From Clostridiaceae bacterium (lineage in GTDB: Bacteria; Bacillota; Clostridia; Lachnospirales; Lachnospiraceae), in contig CABIXM010000004.1 of the NCBI GenBank assembly GCA_902362725.1, forward strand, positions 1 through 34,224: a DNA stretch of 34,224 nt, read 5' to 3'. The notes below the pieces were generated by a model. The model ran no database searches. It had not been told where the DNA came from and worked only from the letters and a program-made list of their open reading frames with translations. Position numbers and translations under genes: made by a program. Positions 15,697 through 24,189 of this stretch are shown here, one piece after another. Position 1 is the first letter of the stretch. Each line of letters opens with the position of its first letter.

Positions 15697-16656
15697 ATGA
15701 ATTTGAAAACACTGATATTTCCGGTTCTGATTTCCTTTGTCATCAGTGCGGCCCTGGGACCCATCGTGATTCCGCTGCTCCGCAAAATGAAGTTCGGTCA
15801 GACAGAGCGCGAGGAGGGCCCCAAGAGTCATCTGAAAAAGACGGGAACCCCCACCATGGGCGGCGTCATGATTCTGACGGCCATCATTGTCACATCCCTG
15901 ATTTACGCGAAGGATTATCCGAAGATTATTCCGATTCTTTTTGTGACCGTGGGCTTCGGCATCATCGGATTCCTGGATGATTATATTAAGATTATTCTGC
16001 ACCGCTCCGAGGGACTGACGCCTGGACAGAAGATGTTCGGCCAGTTCCTGGTGACCGGCGTGTTCATTTTCTATTATTATAAAATGACCGGCGGGGACAT
16101 GGCCATGCTGATTCCCTTCTGGCCGGGGCATTATCTGCATCTGGGCTGGCTTGCCATTCCGGTGGCTTTCCTGGCCATCATCGGAACAGTCAACGGCGCC
16201 AACTTCACGGACGGTCTGGACGGCCTGGCTGCCAGCGTTACAGTGCTGATTGCGGTATTTTTCACGGTGGTAGCAGTGGGAACGCAGAGCGGCATTCACC
16301 CGATTACCTGCGCGGTGGTGGGAAGCCTGATGGGCTTTCTGCTCTTCAATGTATTCCCGGCCAGCGTCTTCATGGGTGACACTGGCTCCCTGGCTCTGGG
16401 CGGCTTCGTGGCGGCCACGGCCTACATGATGGATATGCCGATTTTCATCCTGATCGTGGCGCTGATTTACTGGGTGGAGATTCTCTCTGTCATGATTCAG
16501 GTAACTTACTTTAAGATGACCGGCGGAAAGCGTATCTTCCGGATGGCGCCGATTCATCATCATTTTGAGCTGGGCGGCTGGTCCGAGACCCGGGTTGTGG
16601 CGGTATTTTCTATCGTGACGGCACTGCTGTGCCTGGTGGGCTTACTGGCGCTTTAA
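15697..16656 (+). CDS. mraY: Phospho-N-acetylmuramoyl-pentapeptide transferase MraY
   Basis: A 319-residue membrane enzyme that transfers phospho-MurNAc-pentapeptide from UDP to undecaprenyl phosphate, making lipid I. Seen are TGTPTMGG (49-56), FLDDYIK (92-98, with the Asp pair D94/D95), NFTDGLDGLA, GDTGSLALGG, and the C-terminal HHHFELGGW loop, all conserved family positions, in a roughly ten-helix protein. The ATG at 15697 follows GAGAGG (15683-15688) and matches MraY N-termini; the frame is open upstream but that extension overlaps the PBP gene and is basic, not MraY-like. Confidence 0.97.
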   Translation: MNLKTLIFPVLISFVISAALGPIVIPLLRKMKFGQTEREEGPKSHLKKTGTPTMGGVMILTAIIVTSLIYAKDYPKIIPILFVTVGFGIIGFLDDYIKIILHRSEGLTPGQKMFGQFLVTGVFIFYYYKMTGGDMAMLIPFWPGHYLHLGWLAIPVAFLAIIGTVNGANFTDGLDGLAASVTVLIAVFFTVVAVGTQSGIHPITCAVVGSLMGFLLFNVFPASVFMGDTGSLALGGFVAATAYMMDMPIFILIVALIYWVEILSVMIQVTYFKMTGGKRIFRMAPIHHHFELGGWSETRVVAVFSIVTALLCLVGLLAL

Positions 16657-16670
16657 GGAGGATATGAAAA

Positions 16671-18029
16671 ATGATTACGGATAAGAAGATAGTAGTGATT
16701 GGCAGCGGCGTCAGCGGCGTCGGAGCCGTGAAGCTTCTGGAGGCAGCGGGCGCAGTGCCGACCCTCTATGACAGCAATGAAAAACTGACCGGGGCGGAGG
16801 TACGCGGACGACTCCCCGAGGGCAGCAAGTGCAAGATTGTGCTGGGCGCATTCCCGGAAGAACTGAAGAAGGAGACCGAGCTGGTAGTCTTAAGCCCGGG
16901 CGTGCCGGTGGATTTGCCGCTGGTGGAGGAGCTGCGGGCAAATGGCGCAACCATCTGGGGCGAGGTGGAGCTGGCTTACCATTTTGGCAAGGGCAGAATT
17001 GCGGCAATTACCGGAACAAACGGGAAAACTACCACAACTACCCTGGTTGGCGAAATCTTTAAGAGTTATTATCCGGAGGTCTTTGTGGTGGGCAATATCG
17101 GAACCGCCTACACCCAGGAGGCCCTGAAAATGACCGGGAACAGCGTGACCGCTGCGGAAATCAGCAGCTTCCAGCTGGAGACCATCGAGAATTTTCATCC
17201 GAAAGTCAGCGCTATTCTGAATATTACGCCGGATCATCTGAATCGTCATCATACGATGAAATGCTATATAGAGACAAAAGAGAAGATTGCGGAAAATCAG
17301 ACCAGGGACGATACCTGTGTGCTGAACTATGACGACGAGGAGACCCGCCGCTTCGGCGAGACCTGCAAGGCTTCGGTTCTGTATTTCAGCCGGGAGCATA
17401 TACTGGATCAGGGCGTGTATCTGGATGGAACGGCGATTGTGTATGCGGATGAGGCTGTTCGGACAAAAATTTGCGATATATCGGAGCTGAAGCTTCTCGG
17501 AACCCATAATTATGAGAATGTGATGGCGGCTGTGGCCATTACAGCAGCCATGGGCGTACCGTTCCCCTATATCCGCGAGACAGTCATCAACTTTACAGCC
17601 GTAGAACACCGCATCGAGTTCGTGGCGGAAAAGAAGGGCGTCGCTTATTACAACGATTCCAAGGGAACGAATACCGATGCGTCCATCAAGGCCGTGCAGG
17701 CCATGAATCGTCCTACCATCGTCATCGGCGGCGGTTACGACAAGCATGTGACCTTCGACGACTGGATCGAGTGCTTCGGCGATAAAGTGAAATGGCTGGT
17801 TCTGCTGGGCCAGACCGCCAATCAGATTGCCGAAACTGCGAAAAAGCATGGCTTTACCAACATCGTATTTACCGGGAGCCTGGAAGAGGCAGTGCAGGTC
17901 TGCGCCGACAAGGCAGAGAGCGGCGACGCGGTGCTGCTGTCTCCGGCCTGCGCAAGCTGGGGGATGTTCGATAACTACGAGCAGAGAGGAAGAATGTTCA
18001 AAGATTACGTCCGTGCGCTTCCTGAATAA
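16671..18029 (+). CDS. murD: UDP-N-acetylmuramoylalanine--D-glutamate ligase MurD
   Basis: A 452-residue cytoplasmic Mur ligase that adds D-glutamate to UDP-MurNAc-L-Ala using ATP. The N-terminal Rossmann segment VVIGSGVSGVGAVKLL is followed by the ATP loop GTNGKTTTT (115-123, K119), ITPDHLNRH, YYNDSKGTNTDAS, and the C-terminal LLSPACASWGMFDNYEQRG, which is characteristic of MurD. Length is normal. AAGGAGGA lies 14 bp after mraY's reading frame ends and serves its start. Confidence 0.97.
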   Translation: MITDKKIVVIGSGVSGVGAVKLLEAAGAVPTLYDSNEKLTGAEVRGRLPEGSKCKIVLGAFPEELKKETELVVLSPGVPVDLPLVEELRANGATIWGEVELAYHFGKGRIAAITGTNGKTTTTTLVGEIFKSYYPEVFVVGNIGTAYTQEALKMTGNSVTAAEISSFQLETIENFHPKVSAILNITPDHLNRHHTMKCYIETKEKIAENQTRDDTCVLNYDDEETRRFGETCKASVLYFSREHILDQGVYLDGTAIVYADEAVRTKICDISELKLLGTHNYENVMAAVAITAAMGVPFPYIRETVINFTAVEHRIEFVAEKKGVAYYNDSKGTNTDASIKAVQAMNRPTIVIGGGYDKHVTFDDWIECFGDKVKWLVLLGQTANQIAETAKKHGFTNIVFTGSLEEAVQVCADKAESGDAVLLSPACASWGMFDNYEQRGRMFKDYVRALPE

Positions 18030-18122
18030 AAAGAGCGAAAAAGTATGAATCAGGCTGAAGCTGTAAGAAAGTGATTCAGGTGTGAGTAAAGCAGAGTGTA
18101 AAAGGCTCAGGACGGAGGTATT

Positions 18123-19253
18123 ATGACAGGTCCGGATTCCGCCGGAAAAGAGAAGAAGCAGAGAAACGGGGCTCCCGATTACGGGCTCTGCCTGGTGGTG
18201 CTTATTCTGGCGGGATTCGGACTTGTTGTGCTTTACAGCACCAGCGCCTGGAACGGTCAGGTGAAATTCGCTGACCCGGCTTATTATCTGAAAAAACAGC
18301 TGCTGGCCACGTCCCTGGGGCTGGCGGCCATGTACGCGGTATCCTGTATCGACTTTCGAAGGTGGAAAAATCTGGCAGTCCCGGGTTATCTGATTTCCCT
18401 GGTTCTGCAGGCGGCCGTGCTGTTCTTCGGCGATGAATATAACGGATCCAAACGGTGGCTGTCCATCGGCCCACTGTCCTTTCAGCCTTCGGAGTTCGCC
18501 AAGGTAGCGGTCATCGTATTGCTGGCCCGGGTCATCAGCGGCCGGGGTAAAAAGATCGTGACCCTGTGGCAGATGCTGGGCGTCATGCTGCCGACCCTGC
18601 CGCTGGTGGGCCTGGTGGGAACCAATAACTTAAGTACCGCGATTATCATTATGGGCATTGCTGTGATCCTGATTTTTGTGGCCAGTCCCGGGTATCTCCG
18701 GTTTGTTTTCATTGGCGCGGGCGGCGCAGGCTTTCTGGCCGTGTTCCTGAGCCTGGAATCCTATCGTCTGGAGCGGCTGGCTATCTGGCGGCATCCGGAG
18801 GCTTACGAGAAAGGCTATCAGACCATGCAGGGTCTCTACGCCATCGGATCCGGCGGGCTCTTCGGCGTGGGTTTCGGCGGCAGCCTTCAAAAGCTGGGCT
18901 TTGTGCCTGAGGCCCAGAACGATATGATCTTTTCCATTGTCTGCGAGGAGTTCGGCCTGGTGGGGGCCGTGCTTCTGATGTTGCTTTTTGTGCTGCTGGT
19001 CTGGCGGCTCTACAGCATCGCCCTCCATGTGCAGGATTTGTTCGGATGCCTGGTGGTGACCGGCATCATGGGCCACATCCTGATTCAGGTGATACTGAAC
19101 ATCGCCGTGGTGACCAACACGATTCCGAACACAGGCATCACTCTGCCCTTCGTCAGCTATGGCGGTACCTCGGTTTTATTTCTTCTGTCGGAAATGGGGC
19201 TTGCGCTGAATATATCCCGCAGTCACCCCCACGGGGAGCACGGCATATGTTAA
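18123..19253 (+). CDS. ftsW: SEDS-family peptidoglycan glycosyltransferase FtsW (SpoVE-like)
   Basis: A 376-residue polytopic protein of the FtsW/RodA/SpoVE family, which polymerises lipid II into glycan strands with a cognate class B PBP. It has YSTSAW in the first helix region, GSKRWLSIGPLSFQPSEFAK, PEAQNDMIFSIVCEEFG with D267 at the position of the essential SEDS Asp, and the C-terminal PNTGITLPFVSYGGTS. GGAGGTATT precedes the ATG. The 93-bp gap after murD contains no gene. Whether it is the vegetative FtsW or the sporulation SpoVE cannot be settled here. murG, which usually follows it in this cluster, is absent. Confidence 0.93.
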   Translation: MTGPDSAGKEKKQRNGAPDYGLCLVVLILAGFGLVVLYSTSAWNGQVKFADPAYYLKKQLLATSLGLAAMYAVSCIDFRRWKNLAVPGYLISLVLQAAVLFFGDEYNGSKRWLSIGPLSFQPSEFAKVAVIVLLARVISGRGKKIVTLWQMLGVMLPTLPLVGLVGTNNLSTAIIIMGIAVILIFVASPGYLRFVFIGAGGAGFLAVFLSLESYRLERLAIWRHPEAYEKGYQTMQGLYAIGSGGLFGVGFGGSLQKLGFVPEAQNDMIFSIVCEEFGLVGAVLLMLLFVLLVWRLYSIALHVQDLFGCLVVTGIMGHILIQVILNIAVVTNTIPNTGITLPFVSYGGTSVLFLLSEMGLALNISRSHPHGEHGIC

Positions 19254-19281
19254 TGGTATAGCAGAGACGGGGAGCGGACTT

Positions 19282-20523
19282 ATGGATTATCTGGATATCG
19301 AGGGCGGTCGGCCCTTACAGGGAGAAGCGCGCATTCAGGGCTCAAAAAATGCGGCGCTTCCGATACTTTCCGCGGTTCTGCTGCACCGGGGCCTGACAGT
19401 GCTCAGAAACTGCCCGGATATCACGGACGTGGCGGCCATGTTGGAGCTCTTAAAGGGCTGCGGCTGTCGGGCGCGCAGAGAGCGCGGGACTGTGATTCTG
19501 GACGCCCGGGATCTGAAATCCCTGCAGACAGAAGGCGCTTATGCGGAGAAAATGCGTTCTTCGATCATGCTGCTGGGAAGCCTTCTCGGGCGGCTGGGAG
19601 AGGTACGCCTGCCTTATCCGGGCGGCTGTGTTATCGGAAAACGGCCTGTGGATATCCATATTGCGGCCCTTCGGCAGATGGGCGCGGAAATAGAATTGGA
19701 AGAAAATGGAATCCACGCAACTTGCCAAAAACCACATGGCGCGGAAATTCATCTGCCCTTTCCCAGTGTGGGCGCGACGGAAAATGTAATCCTGCTGGCC
19801 GTAAAGGCCGAGGGTGAAACCATCCTCCACGGCGCGGCCCGGGAGCCGGAGGTCGGCGAGCTCTGCCGTTTCCTGCGAAGCGCGGGCGCACGGATCCGGG
19901 GCGAGGGGACAGACTGCATTGTGATAGAAGGAAAGCAGGAGCTTCACGATACGGAATTTACGGTGATGCCCGATCGGATCGTGGCCGGAACCTATATGCT
20001 TCTGCTGGCAGCCACAGGCGGCAGTATCCGGCTTTGGGAAGTGCCGGTGGAGCAGCTTACCAGCCTGTGGCCGGTGCTTGGATCGATGGGTGTAGATGTA
20101 CGAACCGAAGGAGACCGGGTATCCCTCGCCCGGCAGAGAAGAAAGCCCTGCTGTCTCACAGTGGAGACTGCGCCCTACCCGGGTTTCCCGACGGATCTGC
20201 AGTCGCCTCTGCTGGCGGCACTGGCCGGACTGCCCGGAGAGAGCCGCATTACCGAGCGGGTCTTTGAAGCTCGTTTTAAGATCGTGGAAGAGCTTCGGAA
20301 AATGGGTGCGGACATCACCCTTCATGGGGAAACGGCATGGATTCGGGGAAAGACACTGCAGGGAGCGTCCCTCGCCGCAAGAGAGCTTCGCGGCGGCGCG
20401 GCCCTCTGTATCGCAGCGGCCGGGACCTGTGGGGAAAGCCGCATCTCCCAGTACCCCTTTATCGCCAGAGGCTACGAAAATATAATCAGGGATTTGCAAG
20501 GGCTTGGAGTTGTGATACACTAG
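19282..20523 (+). CDS. murA: UDP-N-acetylglucosamine 1-carboxyvinyltransferase MurA
   Basis: A 413-residue EPSP-synthase-fold enzyme catalysing the first committed step of peptidoglycan synthesis, PEP transfer to UDP-GlcNAc. GSKNAALPILSAVLL (20-34) binds substrate. PGGCVIGKRPVDIHI contains C116, the residue attacked by fosfomycin (Cys115 in E. coli), so the enzyme should be fosfomycin-sensitive in principle. FPTDLQSPLLA is also typical. Many Firmicutes carry two murA paralogues; this is the copy inside the dcw cluster, in the slot often held by murG or murB. It lies 28 bp after ftsW and 29 bp before ftsQ. Confidence 0.95.
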   Translation: MDYLDIEGGRPLQGEARIQGSKNAALPILSAVLLHRGLTVLRNCPDITDVAAMLELLKGCGCRARRERGTVILDARDLKSLQTEGAYAEKMRSSIMLLGSLLGRLGEVRLPYPGGCVIGKRPVDIHIAALRQMGAEIELEENGIHATCQKPHGAEIHLPFPSVGATENVILLAVKAEGETILHGAAREPEVGELCRFLRSAGARIRGEGTDCIVIEGKQELHDTEFTVMPDRIVAGTYMLLLAATGGSIRLWEVPVEQLTSLWPVLGSMGVDVRTEGDRVSLARQRRKPCCLTVETAPYPGFPTDLQSPLLAALAGLPGESRITERVFEARFKIVEELRKMGADITLHGETAWIRGKTLQGASLAARELRGGAALCIAAAGTCGESRISQYPFIARGYENIIRDLQGLGVVIH

Positions 20524-20552
20524 ACAAAACAAAGACTTATCAGGTGAAAAGC

Positions 20553-21317
20553 ATGTTAAAATTTCGGGAACGTGAAAAAATAAAAGTGAGGAAACGAAGA
20601 GGAAAGGGTCTGCTGACAGCAATTTTGGTGCTGCTGGTACTGGCCCTTTTGGCTGTCGGTGTCATCAGCCTGTTTAAAATCCGGAAAGTGGAGATCACCG
20701 GCAACAGCTTTTACAGCGCCCGGGAGATTCAGGAACGGATCATTACCGATCGGTATACAGAGAATTCGCTCTATCTCTATTTGAAATACAAGTATTTTAA
20801 TAAAGAGGAGATTCCATTTGTCGATAAGATCGAGGTGAGCCTCCAGGGTCCCGGCAAGGTGAAGATCCGGGTCTATGAAAAGAGCGTCATCGGCTACGTG
20901 ACCTATATGGGTTCGAATTTTTATTTTGACAAGGACGGCGTGGTGGTGGAGAGCTCTGTCGATGTGAAGGAGAATATTCCCTGCATTTCCGGTGTCCGGT
21001 TCACTTCCCTAGCCATGTACCAGAAGCTGGCTGTGGAGGATGATAAAATATTCAGCCGTATCCTGAATATCACCCAGCTGCTGAAAAAATACGAGCTGAG
21101 CCCGGATAAAATCGAGTTCGGAACGGATCTGACGCTGGCCCTGTATTTCGGGGACGTGAAGGTGGCCCTGGGAAGCAGCGGCGATCTGGAGAACAAGATG
21201 GGACGACTGCACGATATTTACAGCGATTTAGAGGGCCTTTCCGGTACCCTGCACATGGAAAATTATACTGCAGATTCCAAATTTATCAGTTTCGAAAAGG
21301 CTGATTCGACAGAGTAA
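20553..21317 (+). CDS. ftsQ: Cell-division protein FtsQ/DivIB
   Basis: A 254-residue bitopic protein. A basic cytoplasmic tail (1-18) is followed by one membrane helix (about 19-40) and a POTRA domain beginning FKIRKVEITGNSFYSAREI (41-59). A beta domain follows, with RVYEKSVIGYV and FYFDKDGVVVE. It forms a complex with FtsL and DivIC at the septum. The ATG at 20553 is chosen because it gives the short basic tail; the open frame further upstream lies inside murA and reads as basic shadow sequence. Length is close to B. subtilis DivIB (about 260). Confidence 0.92.
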   Translation: MLKFREREKIKVRKRRGKGLLTAILVLLVLALLAVGVISLFKIRKVEITGNSFYSAREIQERIITDRYTENSLYLYLKYKYFNKEEIPFVDKIEVSLQGPGKVKIRVYEKSVIGYVTYMGSNFYFDKDGVVVESSVDVKENIPCISGVRFTSLAMYQKLAVEDDKIFSRILNITQLLKKYELSPDKIEFGTDLTLALYFGDVKVALGSSGDLENKMGRLHDIYSDLEGLSGTLHMENYTADSKFISFEKADSTE

Positions 21318-21401
21318 CGGCGAAATCCCGACCCTTCATCATAGAATGCGCGGACAGACGACGTATAGAAAAAATTAATTTTGGAAATGTTATAAATAGG
21401 G

Positions 21402-21430
21402 TTGATTAATTTCGGGAAAAAAGTTATCAT
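21402..21430 (+). promoter_or_regulatory. Sigma-A promoter of ftsZ
   Basis: TTGATT (21402-21407), 17-bp spacer, TATCAT (21425-21430), in the 196-bp ftsQ-ftsZ gap. It would let ftsZ be expressed apart from the long dcw transcript. Confidence 0.6.
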
Positions 21431-21456
21431 GTATAGTATGAGAAAAATTGGAAGTT

Positions 21457-21474
21457 CCATGCCCGCAGGCGTGG
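21457..21474 (+). promoter_or_regulatory. Hairpin in the ftsZ leader
   Basis: CCATGCC (21457-21463) pairs with GGCGTGG (21468-21474) with one G-T wobble and a CGCA loop, followed by TTT. It lies in the 5' leader between promoter and start codon, about 25 nt before the ribosome site. It could be a weak attenuator or an mRNA-stabilising hairpin. Confidence 0.4.
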
Positions 21475-21513
21475 TTTCATAAAAAATAGACTGGAAAACA
21501 GGAGGGCAAGATT

Positions 21514-22683
21514 TTGCTTGAAATTATGATGAATGATGCGGAATCCGCAGCCAGAATTATCGTGATTGGAGTCGGCGGAGCCGGCAATAACGCGGTAAAC
21601 CGGATGATAGACGAGCAGATCGCAGGAGTAGAATTTATCGGGGTCAATACGGACAAGCAGGCGTTGCAGTTCTGCAAGGCAGAGCGGGCCATTCAGATCG
21701 GCGAGAAGCTGACCAAGGGACTGGGTGCCGGAGCCAAGCCGGAGATCGGCGAGAAGGCTGCAGAGGAGAGCATTGAGGAGATCAAAGAAGCCATCCAGGG
21801 CGCGGACATGGTATTCGTAACCTGTGGTATGGGCGGCGGCACCGGTACCGGTGGAGCGCCGGTCATCGCGCGGCTGGCCAAGGATATGGGAATCCTGACT
21901 GTCGGCGTCGTAACCAAGCCCTTCCGTTTTGAGAATAAAGTGCGTATGAAGAATGCGTTGGAAGGAATTCAGAAGCTGAAGGAGAGCGTAGACACCCTGA
22001 TCGTGATCCCGAATGACAAGCTGCTGGAGATCGTAGATCGCCGTACCACCATGCCGGACGCGTTGAAAAAGGCGGACGAGGTACTGCAGCAGGCAGTACA
22101 GGGAATCACCGACCTGATCAATCTGCCGGCCCTGATCAATCTGGACTTTGCGGATGTACAGACCGTTATGACAGACAAGGGAATCGCACACATTGGTATC
22201 GGTTCCGGCAAGGGCGACGATAAGGCTCTGGACGCAGTGAAGCAGGCTGTGGCCAGCCCTCTTCTGGAGACTACGATCGTGGGTGCTTCCCATGTTATTA
22301 TCAATATTTCCGGAGATATCTCCCTGATGGATGCCAACGACGCTGCAAGCTATGTACAGGAGCTGGCAGGCGATGACGCCAATATCATCTTTGGTGCGAT
22401 GTACGATGATACATACACCGATGAAGCCACCATCACTGTCATTGCCACCGGACTGGATGAGAACAGCAGCACCAAGGTTCTGCCGAAGAATAGCAGCTTT
22501 GGAAAGATGCCGTCCGCGGCTCCGAAGACAAGCTTTGAGTCTTCCACGCAGAGTGGCACACAGAACGTTACTGAGCAGCCCGTATTTAAGCCCATGCCGG
22601 GATTGAATATTCCGAAGCGCCCGGAGAGCAGAGTGGCGGAGACGGAGATTAAGATTCCGGAGTTCTTACAGAGAAATAAATAA
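21514..22683 (+). CDS. ftsZ: Cell-division GTPase FtsZ
   Basis: A 389-residue tubulin homologue that polymerises into the Z ring. The first strand and loop [17 protein letters not shown] (about 15-31), the tubulin signature GGGTGTG (107-113), NVDKQ-type loop NTDKQ, and the T7 synergy loop [11 protein letters not shown] are all intact. A linker (about 325-370) leads to the C-terminal peptide [11 protein letters not shown] that binds FtsA/SepF-type partners. The TTG at 21514 is chosen because AGGAGGG (21500-21506) is 7 nt upstream; the first ATG (21526) is 19 nt from it. The gene has its own promoter and a strong terminator, and no ftsA next to it. Confidence 0.97.
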   Translation: MLEIMMNDAESAARIIVIGVGGAGNNAVNRMIDEQIAGVEFIGVNTDKQALQFCKAERAIQIGEKLTKGLGAGAKPEIGEKAAEESIEEIKEAIQGADMVFVTCGMGGGTGTGGAPVIARLAKDMGILTVGVVTKPFRFENKVRMKNALEGIQKLKESVDTLIVIPNDKLLEIVDRRTTMPDALKKADEVLQQAVQGITDLINLPALINLDFADVQTVMTDKGIAHIGIGSGKGDDKALDAVKQAVASPLLETTIVGASHVIINISGDISLMDANDAASYVQELAGDDANIIFGAMYDDTYTDEATITVIATGLDENSSTKVLPKNSSFGKMPSAAPKTSFESSTQSGTQNVTEQPVFKPMPGLNIPKRPESRVAETEIKIPEFLQRNK

Positions 22684-22701
22684 ATAAATAAAGAGACCTA
22701 C

Positions 22702-22735
22702 AAAAAGCCGTGGCGATTTGCTTCCACGGCTTTTT
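22702..22735 (+). terminator. Rho-independent terminator of ftsZ
   Basis: AAAAAGCCGTGG (22702-22713) and CCACGGCTTTTT (22724-22735) form a perfect 12-bp stem with a 10-nt loop and a T5 tail. The A-run on the left also lets it work in the opposite direction. Confidence 0.9.
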
Positions 22736-22765
22736 CCATGAGAGACATAAATGGAGGAGGAAAGC

Positions 22766-23914
22766 ATGAATACCATTACCGTAGAGGAATTGATGAAGCT
22801 GAATCCTGAGACCGTGACCATCCTGGATGTGCGGCCGGAGGATGAGTATCGGAGAGGCACCTTTGAAGGGGCTGTCAGCATGCCCATGAAGGCGATTCCG
22901 GAGCGAAAGGACGAGATCCCGAAGGAAAAACCGGTCTATCTGCTCTGCCACACTGGCGAGCGCAGCATGGAATATGTGGATTACCTGGAGCATCAGGGCT
23001 ATGACGCCTGGAATGTGGAGGGCGGCTACCGCGCCTACCTTCGCATACAGCTGACCAGCTTTGTGCAGGAAGAGGACGCCCGCAAGGAAAAGACTGCGGA
23101 AATCGAGCGCAGCATCATTAAGAAATTCCGGAAACCCATCTGGCGAAAATTCACCCAGGCCATTACCGACTACGACCTGATTCAGGCCGGGGACAAGATC
23201 GCGGTCTGTATCTCCGGTGGCAAGGATTCCATGCTGATGGCCAAGCTCATGCAGGAGCTGCAGCGCCACGGCAAATATCCCTTTGAACTGGTATTCCTGG
23301 TGATGAATCCGGGCTATAACGCGGACAACTGGAAAATCATCCAAGACAACGCAAAAGTACTTGGAATCCCGCTGACGGTCTTTGAGAGTGAGATTTTCGA
23401 CATCGTGGCCGGTGTAGACCGCAATCCCTGCTACCTCTGCGCCCGCATGCGCCGGGGCAACCTCTACGCCGAAGCCAAGGCCCTTGGCTGCAATAAGATC
23501 GCCCTGGGACACCATTTTGACGACGTGGTAGAGACCATCCTGATGGGCATGCTCTACAGCGGCAAGATCGAGACTATGATGCCGAAGCTCCACAGCAAGA
23601 ACTTTGAGGGCATGGAGCTGATCCGACCCATGTACAAGATCAAGGAAGAGGACATCAAGGGCTGGCGCGACTATCACAAGCTCCATTTCATCCAGTGCGC
23701 CTGCCGCTTCACTGAGAACTGCGCCACCTGCGGCGGCGAGCGTGGCTCCAAGCGCGACGAGATGAAGGAACTGATGAAACAGTTCCGCGCCACCAGCGAC
23801 GTCATCGAGTCCAACATCTTCCAGAGCGTCCACAACATCAACCTGCGGACGGTCATCGGGTACCATAAAGATGATGAAGTGTATAACTTCTTAGACGATT
23901 ACAATGAGCGATAG
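22766..23914 (+). CDS. Rhodanese-TtcA-like fusion: sulfurtransferase plus PP-loop tRNA thiolation-type enzyme
   Basis: A 382-residue two-domain protein. Residues 1-95 are a rhodanese domain with DVRPEDEYRRG and the active-site loop LLCHTGERS (C61), which would carry a persulfide. Residues about 125-340 are a PP-loop ATP pyrophosphatase of the TtcA/TtuA class: SGGKDS (150-155), C222-x2-C225 and a second Cys cluster C311/C313/C319/C322. TtcA itself uses a [4Fe-4S] cluster held by three Cys to make 2-thiocytidine in tRNA; the fused rhodanese would supply the sulfur, as the C-terminal rhodanese does in ThiI. The ATG at 22766 follows GGAGGAGG (22753-22760); an ATG at 22751 contains the ribosome site and is rejected. 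It stands alone between two hairpins. The exact tRNA target is unknown. Confidence 0.85.
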   Translation: MNTITVEELMKLNPETVTILDVRPEDEYRRGTFEGAVSMPMKAIPERKDEIPKEKPVYLLCHTGERSMEYVDYLEHQGYDAWNVEGGYRAYLRIQLTSFVQEEDARKEKTAEIERSIIKKFRKPIWRKFTQAITDYDLIQAGDKIAVCISGGKDSMLMAKLMQELQRHGKYPFELVFLVMNPGYNADNWKIIQDNAKVLGIPLTVFESEIFDIVAGVDRNPCYLCARMRRGNLYAEAKALGCNKIALGHHFDDVVETILMGMLYSGKIETMMPKLHSKNFEGMELIRPMYKIKEEDIKGWRDYHKLHFIQCACRFTENCATCGGERGSKRDEMKELMKQFRATSDVIESNIFQSVHNINLRTVIGYHKDDEVYNFLDDYNER

Positions 23915-23940
23915 ACGGAACATAGTAACCGTCTTAAACC

Positions 23941-24141
23941 AACAGAAGATAGAAAAATTCCCCTCTCACCGGGGTTAGCTTGTTTTCCGCAGCTTTCGTT
24001 TGCGCTGGCAGCGCCTGAAGGAGCCACTGTCTGAGGCCCTTTAGGGCCGAGTTTGGCGGTCAGGCGCGAATAAGCCGCGCGAACGAAAGCAGGAAAACAA
24101 TGCGTCCCGGTGAGAGGGGAATTTTTCTATCTTCGTCTGTT
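23941..24141. repeat. 201-bp nested palindromic element
   Basis: A perfect 29-bp inverted repeat (23945-23973 with 24106-24134) encloses further paired blocks: TTGTTTTCC (23980-23988) with 24092-24100, GCTTTCGTT (23992-24000) with 24082-24090, GCGCCTG (24011-24017) with CAGGCGC (24061-24067), and an apical GGCCCTTTAGGGCC (24035-24048). AACAGA and TCTGTT extend the outer ends past a 3-nt bulge. Almost the whole unit can fold into one long hairpin. It has no coding potential and fills most of the 331-bp gap between the rhodanese-TtcA gene and spoIIGA. The shape is that of a dispersed intergenic (MITE- or REP-like) element, and it may also terminate transcription. Confidence 0.8.
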
Positions 24142-24146
24142 AACCC

Positions 24147-24163
24147 TGTCGAATCCTGTCCGA
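24147..24163 (+). promoter_or_regulatory. Tandem Spo0A boxes upstream of spoIIGA
   Basis: TGTCGAA (24147-24153) matches the 0A-box consensus exactly. TGTCCGA (24157-24163) is a weaker copy 10 bp further on. They lie about 65-80 bp before the expected start, as the upstream activator site does at the Bacillus spoIIG promoter. Confidence 0.65.
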
Positions 24164-24189
24164 TAAATCTATCCCCCATCTTCCACATA

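Noticed and set aside
20337..20552. N-terminal extension of FtsQ upstream of 20553
   Set aside because: The frame is open, but the extra 72 residues lie within murA in another frame, are Arg/Pro-rich and do not resemble DivIB. The ATG at 20553 gives the normal topology.
22669..22692. ATAA tetranucleotide repeat at the end of ftsZ
   Set aside because: Only about five units, arising from AAT-AAA-TAA at the stop codon. Too short to suggest phase variation, and downstream of the coding sequence.
23941..24141. A CRISPR array or riboswitch in the spoIIGA upstream gap
   Set aside because: There are no spaced direct repeats, and the structure is one continuous palindrome unlike any riboswitch core I recognise.
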